64,000 nucleotides of DNA. Source: Buxus sempervirens. Taxonomy: Eukaryota > Streptophyta > Magnoliopsida > Buxales > Buxaceae. The stretch is from the NCBI GenBank assembly GCA_947561395.2, contig OX387193.1, forward strand, positions 34,360,255 through 34,424,254. The letters are read 5' to 3'. Positions within the stretch are counted from its first letter, which is position 1, and the number at the start of each line of letters is the position of its first letter. Positions 46,225 through 56,272 of this stretch are shown here, one piece after another. A program made the translations under genes and the position numbers. The notes under the pieces were generated by a model. That model worked only from the letters and a program-made list of their open reading frames with translations. It was not told the origin of the DNA and ran no database searches.

Positions 46225-46319
46225 CTTCCTGTCCAGCTACACTGCCCTTTGTATGTAGCCGACTAAATAGGTCGGCTACACTAATTTTTGCATGTAGTCA
46301 ACCAGTCAGGTTGGCTACA
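46225..46319 (+). repeat. TGTAGCCGAC-type palindrome array
   Basis: TGTAGCCGAC-TAAATAG-GTCGGCTACA (46254-46280) has perfect 10-base arms. TGTAGTCAACC-AGTCA-GGTTGGCTACA (46293-46319) has one G-T pair. A weaker copy precedes at about 46214-46241. The motif is close to the array at 40914-41167 of the same LTR. Confidence 0.75.
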
Positions 46320-47365
46320 TTGTTGTGTCCTCTTTTTCTTGTCTTGCTTACTTTCATGCCACTTTAATGACCTTTCTAACTAAACCTAACAAGCCAATAG
46401 GGTTTCCGGGTCAACCAGAAACCCAAGGTGGGACTTGAACCAATGTGGTTCATTGGGATACACTTGTGGGCCTTCCAACGGGACCCACCAAACCCGACAA
46501 ACACAACGGAGCATGCACAAGTAAATCAAGTAAATTAACCAAACCCAGTGGGCCAAACCCAATACAACCCACCCAAAAAACCCGATTTGTAGCATGATGT
46601 GTTATTTAGCATGGTTTGGCCGAGACCGTGGGCTAGGGCCTATTGGGCCCCTCCAAGCCCACGAACCTAACAATTAAGGGTTCAAAACCCTAACTTCAAA
46701 GAACCTTGGGCTTCCAGGCCTAAGTCTAGATCATGGGCCCCAAGCCCATGTCTAGCCCATATTGGCAAATCTAAGAAAGATAATTCAAGATACTTGGTCA
46801 CCATTGTGAGGCCTACCCAAAGGCCCGCAAACCAATTTAGGCCCGCTTTGCATGAAAACCACTTAATCTCCAAACTTAAACATTAAATAAAATCAACTTA
46901 CTCAACCAGAACCCAAAGAGCCTCTCAAGTTGGACTAAGGCCCACCAGGGGACAAGTGGGCTTGACCAAGCCCACCAAGGAATCCGTGGGCCTTCCAACA
47001 GGGCCCACCTAATCAAACTCAGTTCACCTTAATTAAATAAGATAAAATCAATCGAAGGGACCCACACCATTCACACGGTCCCCACCAGACCAACAAAATG
47101 TGCATGCTCGATTAGGAGTCAGGTAAGTGAAAACCAAGTTTACTCAAACCAGGAAACCTATGGGACCCGTCAACCAACGGGGTGGACCAGGGTGTCTACG
47201 GACTTCCCCGGACTACAATCGAGATCCTACTAATAGATAAAATTAGGCACCCAGGTGTCCGCCTGCACTTCATTAGGCGGTGGCGATTCCAACCTTCTCG
47301 TTTTACCCATTCGGAGGCACTCAAATCTGTGCGCCCCGTGGTGCGGCGTTTCACGACTCGTACAC

Positions 47366-47560
47366 AAGAGGACCATTCAGACTTTAGAGGACATGTTGCG
47401 ATGCTGTGTGCTAGATTGGGGTGGTAGTTGGAGCAGCCACTTGCACTTGGTAGAGTTTGCTTACAATAACGGCTACCAGGCCAGTATACAGATGGCACCG
47501 TTTGAGGCTTTGTATGGCCGTACATGTAGATCACCAGTTTGCTGGGAGGAGGTCGGTGAG
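47366..47560 (+). pseudogene. integrase part 2
   Basis: The frame resumes as RTIQTLEDMLRCCVLDWGGSW and continues through LVEFAYNNGYQASIQMAPFEALYGRTCRSP to WEEVGE. These are the conserved blocks after the catalytic glutamate of gypsy integrases. The segment that should carry the glutamate (QSER in the family) is not readable at the exit from the insertion. A second insertion enters at 47561 right after codons for G-E. Confidence 0.92.
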
Positions 47561-49747
47561 TGTAACTCCCCGGATCCGTGTTGTTCAATTAAGATATAAC
47601 ATGTCTCACGGAGTGTTAGGTAAAGATCCAAAATATATGTGATCGTTGGATAATCACCAACATTCTACCATATCAGAGTGCACAAACAACAATCAACTAA
47701 GAATCCAAATAATCTTTAATTATAATCAAATGATTCAATATCAACTACTTTATTACACTTCCAAATCAAACAAATCAAAAGTTCCAATCCAAAAATAAAC
47801 CTACTAGTCTAATGAATGTAATAATAATCCTCCTCCCTATAAATGTCAGTCGGATCTACCCCAGTAGTCGCCTCAGCTCGAGTATCTGAAAACAAAACAA
47901 AAACAAACGGGATGAGATACGAATATCTCAGCGAGTAGAATATGCATGCAGAAATAGTTATCACAGTTATAAATATGAATCAATAAATAACCAACACGAT
48001 TCATGTCAACGAAGATAATCCCGAAGTTGAGATCCAAAAATCCCAATAATAGTATCAAATCATAGTTCAATAACAATACCGATAAAATATCGAATGGTCA
48101 ATGTCATGCATATTGTTTACATCGGTTAATTGACATGCCAAGGAGACATCCACACCTCCATGTACACAGTTCTGGCCTACTCAGGGTTTCGTCATCCAAT
48201 GCCGGCCTACTCCCCGGGTTTCGGCATTGACAACCAGGCCTACTCAGAGTTTTTGGCTGCTCTACACCGGTCATGGCAACACACAAGGCCATGCAATTAC
48301 ACCAACGAATAATACCATCACATTACTAAGCTTAGACATGGATCCAGGTGAAGCTAAACCAAAACAGAATAACCATTACATAAAACTCAGCATTTTCAAC
48401 AATAAACCAACACTGGTCACCAACATGTATATCACAAATAAATTCATCCCGGGTCACTCTGGACCAGAACAGTATCTCATGAAACTCAATAGATGCTCTG
48501 ACCCAAAAACACAAGTCCATTCGGCAATAGAATCCCATTACTCACACAAAACAATACTCGTAAAACCAACTCAGCACTTTGAAACAAATCACATAAACCC
48601 AGATTAAACATGTTCACAACTGGAAACAATGTTAAAACAGATATAAAACTAAAATATTAACCTAGGGTATCAAGAGTTTAAATTTGAGCACCTTCCTTCC
48701 TTCGAATATCACTTCTGAAGACTCCTAATACCTCGAAATAATTTACCCAAAGGTCTCTGAATGTTGGGAGCAGATTAAAATACTTCTAACATCCTAATCT
48801 AGTGTTTGGCAATGAAATTTAAGCCTTACATTACCAAAAATAGGTTCAAAATGATCAGTCGCACTTTACTGGAGAAGTAAGTGGGTGCGCTAACCTCGGC
48901 TTGGTTGGTGCCAGGTCGGCGGATCCAACCTAATGCTTGTGCTGAGCTGCCGCTGAGGGGAACAAGGTTGGCGGCAGCTCAGCGGACATACCCTGTATAT
49001 TACGACTCACTGTTAGTGCAAAAATCTCTATGACTGTCTTGGTTTCTCACCTCTGTAACAATTTTCCTATACTTCTACCATCCCCAAAAGACGATTAAAC
49101 ATGATTCGAAATTAATCTACAACCATTTATATTACGCCTCTGAAATTCCTCCAAAAACCCTGTTCGAAATTATATTTCCCGAAATCATGCATTACGGCTA
49201 AACTCATAATACAAAATCCAAAACAGCGGATTAAAACGATGCTACTCACCTGTTATACGAATCAAAATCCCTGCAACTGCAACTCCTATAATAGCAAGTC
49301 CAACAGTTGATCTCCACTCGACTTTTCTTCCGTTTGCAAGATGGTTCTCCGAACTCTCCCTCTCTAATCCTGAGCACTCCAATCGGCAGGAAACCTCAAG
49401 TCTGCTTCTCTCCAAAACCCTAGAACTCCAGCCTAAATCTCCTTCAAACTCAAGGTATGTGAAAACCTACGCTTATAAATACATTTAGTATTTATACTCA
49501 CCCTACGTTTTTGCGCTCAACAAATTATAAACTCATGACCCAGTGCACGCTCGCCCACAAAGTCTCCCTACATACACAGCTTCCCAGCCATTGATTTACC
49601 AACTTGACTCTCCACCTTAATTCCTCTTGCTCCATGCCTAATGTCCCAAATTACAAATACACCCCTGCTTGACAGTTTTTTGCAATTTCACCCATACAGA
49701 CTTATTAATTCTCATAAAATGAACATGCAGAAATTTGGGGTTTTATA
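47561..49747 (-). mobile_element. solo LTR in integrase, minus strand
   Basis: Plus-strand ends are TGTAACTCCCCGG and TTTGGGGTTTTATA (ACA changed to ATA), with a perfect GTGAG at 47556-47560 and 49748-49752. It is 2187 bp. It contains hairpin TGAGATACGAATATCTCA (47913-47930), GCGAGTAGAA (47931-47940), a stem-loop array (48168-48262), and TGCTACTCAC (49240-49249). The 126-codon ORF at 48227-48607 is read through LTR sequence and is not a gene. Confidence 0.92.
48168..48262 (-). repeat. stem-loop array with GCCTACTC...GGTTT loops
   Basis: Three units remain. The middle one is CAATGCCG/CGGCATTG around a loop with CCCCGGG, and another is CAACCAG/TTGGCTG. The first unit has the left arm of one hairpin (AGTTCTG) and the right arm of the next (CGTCATCC), as expected after deletion between two repeats. 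Confidence 0.7.
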
Positions 49748-50310
49748 GTGAGAGACAGTATTTGGGACCTCAGATAGTACAGGATAGTGTTGAGAAGGTG
49801 AACTTGATCAGGCAGCGGTTGCTGACTGCGTAGAGCCATCAAAAGAGCTACACGGATAAAAGGTGGTGTGAGCTAAAATTTGAGGTGGGAGACAGTGTAT
49901 TCTTGAAGATTTCACCTTCCAAGGGTATTATGAGATTTTGGAAGAAAGGGAAATTGTCTCCTAGATACATTGGTCTGTTTGAGATTGTGAAGGAGGTTAA
50001 TCCATTGGCTTATCAATTAGCCTTATCAGCTCACTTGGCGGGAGTGCATGACGTGTTTCACATATCCATGCTATGGCGATATATTCTGGATCCGAGTCAT
50101 GTGATCAGCTATGAGCCATTGACTATCCGAGAGGACTTGTCTTACGAGGAGAGACCGGTCCAGATCTTAGATCGGTGTGATCAAGTCCGACAGATGAAGG
50201 TGATTCCTTTGGTGAAAGTCCTATGGCAAAATCACACCACAGAGGAAGCTACATGGGAGAGAGAGGATGAGATGAAGCGGAAGTACCCAGATTCATTTAT
50301 TTCTTCATGA
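49748..50310 (+). pseudogene. integrase part 3 and C-terminal chromodomain
   Basis: It continues in frame from the GTGAG duplication: RQYLGPQIVQDSVEKVNLIR, then TAG (CAG changed) after LLTA, then GDSVFLKISPSKGIMRF, the usual post-core block. The end, SYEERPVQILDRCDQVRQ...ATWEREDEMKRKYPDSF, is a chromodomain-like tail that in chromoviruses steers integration to heterochromatin. Without the TAG, 141 codons (49885-50310) are open. The stop at 50310 is the natural polyprotein end, 41 bases before the LTR. Confidence 0.92.
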
Positions 50311-50337
50311 GGTAAATTTCAAGGATGAAATTTATTT

Positions 50338-50351
50338 GTAGGAGGGGAGGA
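50338..50351 (+). promoter_or_regulatory. polypurine tract
   Basis: AGGAGGGGAGGA stands directly before the 3' LTR and primes plus-strand DNA. It is preceded by 'aaggatgaaatttatttgt', the usual run-up in Tekay elements. Confidence 0.85.
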
Positions 50352-52725
50352 CGTAAAATCCCTAATTTTAATAAAAATAAAAATTGTTCATTTTAGTTAT
50401 TAATTAAAGTTATTTGGCAAAATTATGCAGATTCAGAGATCAGAAGTGTTTGATTGAAGTTTCCGGATGAACCAACTTGGAATATTTATTGATAAAGGTG
50501 AGGAAAATTATTTAACTTTATTTGGGACATTTAAGTTGGTTTGACGATGTGGCAAATGGGAGATATTGGCTAAATTAGATTGCTGGTATAGGGATTTTTG
50601 TGGAGTGTCGTCGCATGGGATTGTGATTTGAGTTGCCCGAAGGCGGCAACTATAAATAACACTAGAATTGAGTTCGTTCGTTCGTTTTGGCATTCGAGCG
50701 AATTTTGCTGGAGAGATCAGAGAAAGAAGAGGGAACCGATCTAGGGTTTGGAGAATCAGGTTGGTGAATTTGAAGTGATCAGAGAGATAAATGGTGGATG
50801 TTTGAAGTCTGTTCAATAGATATAGAAGATCATTTCCGCATCATTCAAATCTCGTTCAGGTGCTGCGAATTCAGTGGTTTAATCCGAAATTCAGTTAAGA
50901 ATTAGTTAAGTAGGTGATAATTAATTGAATTTAATCAAGAGAATTGCAGATCTAAAGACATCTGATCAGAAATTGGATTGTGGCAGAGATCTGTTCGTGA
51001 GTTCAATTTTGGAGAAGTATCATAGAGATTCGTTTGGAGAATTAAGGAGAACTTCAGCTCAGAGTTACTCCTAACAGGCAAGTAGCACCTTCAAATTAGC
51101 ATTATTTCGTGCAGTTTTGTGATCATCTAATGAATTAGAATTGAAGTAATCGAAAATCTGATTTTCTATTCATGAAATGGGGGATTAACCTGTGATTAAA
51201 TTTTAGCCTAGTTAGATTAAATCCGAGATGGCGTAGTTGTGTTACAAGGATGTTTTTTAATGAGTTAGAAGTGTTTTGATTGAAGGAAAACAGTTCAGTG
51301 CATGAGATTTTGTGTTTGCCGCAATTGTGGAGACTAGAAATACTTGGCGCTAATTGTTGCCTAGTGCTACTAACCTCTTAGAGGTCAGCGCTAGTTCAAT
51401 ATTTTTGGCTGGGCTGACCTGGTGAGGTCAGCACCCAGCACAAATTTAAGTGTAAGGTGCGGTTGTGTTGGTTTTTAAGAACAATTATACTTTCAGCTTC
51501 TAGAACCTATTCAAATAGCTTCAACTAAGTCCTAATAAGCATCTATGTTCAGTAGAATCTTATGGAAGCCAACTTAGTGCTATGGTTAGGAGAATCATTG
51601 GGGGATATAATACTAGAGACATGTCATAATTTTCTGCAGCATATTAGTTGAGATTATTATAAGTTTATCTTATGTCAATTCTTTTAGTTGCTTCACTTGA
51701 GTTGTTCAAGTTCTAAACAGGGATTCCAAAACTAATAGAAACCTATGAAAGTTAATTCAACAATAAAGTTTAAGGAGAGATTTATTTTGGGAATTGTAGA
51801 AGTTAGCAAACCTGAAATTTTTGCACTTAGTGGATTACAAAGGGGAGAATGTTGAGCAGATTTTAATCTTAAGGAACTTAAGGCTCTTATTGAGTTATTT
51901 AATTTCTTTTCCCACTTCTGAATTTTCTGAAATGCTATTATAATCTGAATTGTATTTGGTCTTGGATTCTTTGTATGTTCATGGGTTACTGTTGGATAAA
52001 AATGTAAGTGTTTTCACTGTATATACCAGTTGTAAATCTCTACTGCTGATGGCTTTAGTGTTTAATTGAAACTGAATTTGGTAATCTTATCTATAAATTG
52101 GCTTCTCTTACTGTAATCACGTTTTATGATAAATTTACATAGTATGTGATAATTTTTGCCAAAGTATTAGGGCGAGACTTAGTGTGGATCCACAGTCTAG
52201 TTGTAAGTGGAATTTGTATATTTTGTTTGGATTTAAGTCTAGAGTTCCTTCATGCGTTTCCTCCATGATAGAGAGGCATGCCATGAGGGAAGTGCTGCAA
52301 CAACTCTGTTTCCACCATGATGGTGAAGTCTCTTCAGTATTTTCTGCCATGAGGGCGATAAATTGGATGGTTCGAGCGGTTGGAGCTATTTTGACTGGAT
52401 TGTTTGGAACTCTAGCGCTTAGCCACACAAAATAGACAAACTTCATGAGTCCCACTATATGCTGTTTTCCGAATCTGATTTTGTTATGGGATGTGATTGA
52501 CAATGTATTTCCGGGGTTATTCGGATTAACCGAGGTTAACCGTAAACTAAATGGATTACAACTTATGCATGATTTAGAATTATTGTAAATGTATTTCCTT
52601 GCATGCATTTGCTACTTGCTGAGATATTCGTATCTCACTGTTTTGATTTTATTCTCAGATCTTGGTGAGGACGATACCGGGGGTGCTAATATTCCGGCTG
52701 ACTATTCGGAGTATCGCGAGGAGGA

Positions 52726-55700
52726 TGTAACGCCCCGGTTCTGGGTCCATTTCCCAAAACCCGAGGTGTTATGGTAAGCAACTAAAATATGGGATAATTT
52801 AAAACTTCTTCTAACTTTATAATTAGAGTAAAAGCAGAATCTTGAAATAATATCCAATTGCAAATAAACTATAAGCCATTACAATGTTTTTAATCTCAAG
52901 AAACTAATCTGCAACTAAACTGATTACCCCTTTACATACTAGCCCAATGTTGTCCTCCTCTCCAAGAATACCTGAAAAATGGGAGAAACCGGAGTGAGAA
53001 TAAATCTCAACAAGTAGCAAGGTGCATGCATGAAATTAGTCCATGTTTATATAAAATAAGTCATGAGGTATACGATTAAACCAACGACAACATCAACAAG
53101 AATAATTCCAAAGTTTAAATCCAATCCATTAATATTATCAAATCATATTTCAATAACAATACCGATAAAACATCGAATGGTCAATATCATGTAGTTGCTT
53201 AGATTGGTTAATCAATCATGCCAGAGTGACATCCACACCTCCATGTACACAGTTTCGGCCTACTCAGGGTATCGGACACTCTGAAATGACGGCCTACTCT
53301 GGGTATCGTCATCCAATGCCGGCCTACTCCGGGTATTGGCATCGACAACCAAGCCTACTCAGGGTTTCTGACTGCTCTACACCGGTCGTGGCAACACTCC
53401 ATAGCCATGCCATTACACCAATAAAGCATATACATCACATCACTAAGCTTAGACTCTGGATCCAGGACAAGCTAAACCAAAACCGATAAATAACCAAATA
53501 AACTCCGCATTCAGTAAACCCACATTTATTTCAAAACTGTGTATCCCAATACACACATCACAAGTTGTTCCAACCAGAACAGTAACTCCTCACAAGTGTT
53601 CCAACCAGAACAGTAACTCCTCACAAGTGTTCTAATCAGAACTTCAACTCACACAAGAAAATAGTCTTTACAATTCATTTCAAAACTTGCCAATAAGTAA
53701 AGCCAGGATTTAATAAATTCTCAACCAAGTACAGTGTTTAACCAAAGAGAACTAAAATAGGAACTCCTAGTGTTTGGTATCCAAAACATCACCTACAGAT
53801 AGCCCTAAATTTGCCTTGGAAGCTCCTAAGAATTTCCTGAATTTATCTTTAATATTCTCATAGGTAATATTGTTTCTAGAGTCCTAAACATGTGATTGGT
53901 CGAGTGCTTGAAACCTCTTATCATCAAAATCCAACTTGGTTTACTCAAACATGCAATTCGGACAAGAAATGGACCATGTGCTGACCTCCTGTGCTAGGCG
54001 CGAGGTCGGCGGGAGGTCGATGGTCGAAATTTTTGGGTATGCGCCCACTTCAAGTCGAGTGAGCGCGAGCTAGGCTCGAAGTGGGCGGGAGGTTCGCGTG
54101 AGATGCGCGTATCGGGTTTAAGTGCGCGTGAGCTAAGCGCCAGGTGGGCGGAAGTCGGCGGATAGTATAATCTGACCTTGAGCCTACTACCTGAAGTGGG
54201 CACCAGTGAGCGCCAAGTGGGCAGATAGTCGACTGAGTTTTCGAGTCTCTGTTATTTCCAGATCTACAACTCTGGCCAAACTTTTTCAGTTTGTAACTAC
54301 TTCTTTAGTCTCCTAATATCCCCAGAACACATTCAAACTAGTTTTGGAATTAATCTAACACAAATTTTATTTACCCTCATCTAGTTCTAAAGAAACAATC
54401 CTCGAACTATCTCCGTCCAGAAAACCAATGAATATCTCATTCCACAAACATATGCATTCGGATTAAACTTACGAATAATACGAAACCCAGGTTTTAAAAC
54501 AATGCCACTGACATCTTGGTAATTAAAATTTAACTAGGGTTTCTTTCTAATTCAACCCACCCATGAACAACATTTTTCTTGATTCTTAAAAAGAGATTCA
54601 AATCATCAAATCGAAACTTTATAAACATCTAACTTTTCCAATGAAATCCAATTTAAGAATCAATACGATCAATCATCAAAAACACAAGAAAATATGCAGT
54701 TCCTCCAGTTTCAAGTGTTTGCTACTTGCCTTTTTGATGAACCCAGATTTTTCAGAACATCTTCGGTGCCCGTTTTTTGGAGCTCGACCAGACCCCTCTA
54801 AACTTCCAAAATTTAGATCTCCACCGTTCAGTTTGAAGTCCTCCATGAGTGGAACAAAACCATAAAATTACAGCTCATTCCAACGGTTGGATCTTTCTAT
54901 CTCACCCTTCGAAGTTGGCGAGTCGTCCATCTCTGCAACTCCTTTTTCTTCCAAAATCTGATTTTCCACCAACTGCTGGGTTACTTCGCACCACCTCAGA
55001 CTCATCCAAATCCAATCTCCACCGTTCAGATTAAAGTATCTCATGTATAAAGCATAACCTCCAAATTTCATGACGATCCAACGACTAGATCTCCAGGGAT
55101 CGTCGCTCAAAGTCTGCTGGTCGGACCTCTGCAGCAAGGCATTTTTCCTTTCTTCCCTCTCTTTTCTCTCCTCTCTTCTTTCCTTTATTTTTCTCCCAAA
55201 CCTATGCACGAATTTTCCCCTCTTTCCTCCTTATTTTTGGACTTGCTAAAAACCCTAAACCTTTCCTAGACCTCCCCTTTTATAAGCCCTCTTAATTAGA
55301 AATCCTACTAGGTTTAGGAAACCTTCTAAATAGACTTCTCACTCTTAATTGGAAACCTCCCCATCTTAACCCTCCTTCTAATTCCTCTTTTAAGTATCTT
55401 ATACAAGAGAAGGATAAATTTTAATTTATTTTCATGCTAATTAAATTTCTTATTTTAAAATATTACTAAAACACCCTAGAGCTACCTCTTATCCTCAAAC
55501 TTAAGGCTCCTTATCAACCATAATCACCAATATACCCTTTTTCCTACTTTTAAGAAATAATTTGCTATTTAAATCCAAACCTAACCTAAATTAAGTCTAG
55601 TTAAATATTTCAAGTCTAATAATTATTTACTTACTCAATATCTTAATTTGGCTAATTGGGAAATGACTAAAATACCCTTTCCTTGGAATTCCATACTTAA

Positions 55701-56024
55701 CCTTTGAATATTTTTCCAAAAATTCTCCTCTTTATTCTTCACATCAATCTTAACCATATAATGTACTTAGATTAATACCTATTTTCTCAAATCCTTTATA
55801 TTTAATTTCCTCTCCCCATTTATCCAAATCAACCTTGCTTTTTTCCTATTTAAATGAAGCCACTATTTAATTTCCTAATTACTCAAAATTATTGTTTATT
55901 TATTTAGTTACTAATATCTCTTTGGATCATAATATTATTCTTCAATTACCTAAATTGAATCTTAACTTCTCAATATTTAGGCTTATTTAATTTACTTTAT
56001 TTTAGGAAAATTCGGGGTTTTACA
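52726..56024 (-). mobile_element. solo LTR in the 3' LTR, minus strand
   Basis: Plus-strand ends are TGTAACGCCCCGG and TTCGGGGTTTTACA, with a perfect GAGGA at 52721-52725 and 56025-56029. It is 3299 bp. It contains hairpin TGAGAATAAATCTCA (52995-53009) followed by CAAGTAGCAA (53011-53020), its complement TTGCTACTTG (54719-54728), a stem-loop array (53255-53370), a 29-bp tandem repeat near 53566-53630 (units with 'gttccaaccagaacagtaac'), and a GC-rich block with 'gtcggcg' and 'gtgggcg' words (53975-54230). Confidence 0.92.
53255..53370 (-). repeat. stem-loop array with GCCTACTC...GGTAT loops
   Basis: Four units lie here. The arms include ATGACG/CGTCAT and ATGCCG/TGGCAT (one G-T pair). The loop end is GGTAT where relatives have GGTTT, and three units share this change, which suggests homogenisation within the LTR. 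Confidence 0.7.
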
Positions 56025-56272
56025 GAGGATTATTTCGTGGAGTAAAGATTTTTTATAGCTATTTAGACTCTATTTTTGGATATTGGGAGTTGTATTCTTG
56101 GATGTTTTTGTAATTCTTTCGGATGGTTATTGGGATTACTAATGAACCATTACTCTTGTATTTGAGTTTCCTGTTTTTTATTTCACATTTTCCATACTCT
56201 GTCAGATCCTGTGGATTATAGTTAATACCTTCGGGTACTAGTTACGGTTATTCCACGTAACCCGGATCTGGG

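Larger units (their letters stand above)
40351..47353 (+). mobile_element. Tat/Ogre-like LTR inserted in integrase, with nested solo LTR
   Basis: It starts TGTCTAAGCACCTCATTTTT. The right end is near 47353 (TGTGCGCCCC...GTTTCA). It includes the class-typical 'gggtgtctacggacttcccc' (47192) and 'ggtggcgattcc' (47280). Without the insert 42618-45606 it is about 4.0 kb, with no coding region. A clear 5-bp duplication is not visible: ATAGA lies on the left and CGACT on the right, and the integrase codons at the exit look altered. The TATA box is at 41178-41186. Palindrome arrays lie at 40914-41167 and 46225-46319. Confidence 0.75.
25098..56272 (+). mobile_element. Tekay/Del-type gypsy retrotransposon with five nested insertions
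   Basis: The order is 5' LTR, primer binding site, gag, protease, RT, RNase H, integrase with C-terminal chromodomain, polypurine tract, 3' LTR. This is the gypsy order, and the chromodomain plus 2.6-kb LTRs point to the Tekay/Del chromoviruses. Insertions split the 5' LTR (26352), the integrase (40351 and 47561) and the 3' LTR (52726); one further LTR lies inside each of two inserts. Every domain is broken, so it cannot move by itself. The left flank is GATAC (25093-25097). The right terminus is deleted, so no duplication can be checked. Confidence 0.9.
50352..56272 (+). mobile_element. 3' LTR of the Tekay-type element (interrupted, end deleted)
   Basis: It starts CGTAAAATCC, with the first T changed to C. 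The parts are 50352-52725 and 56030-56272, about 2.62 kb. The last bases (GCGTTACA) are missing: after GGATCTGGG the sequence passes into an unrelated reversed LTR. A 157-codon minus-strand ORF lies at matching positions in both LTRs (35423-35896 and 52135-52608). Its presence reflects the LTR pair and is no evidence of coding. Confidence 0.88.

Noticed and set aside
40346-47358. Target duplication for the integrase insertion at 40351
   Set aside because: ATAGA on the left is not found at the right exit (CGACT). Shifts of the ends by a few bases did not give a match, so no duplication is claimed.
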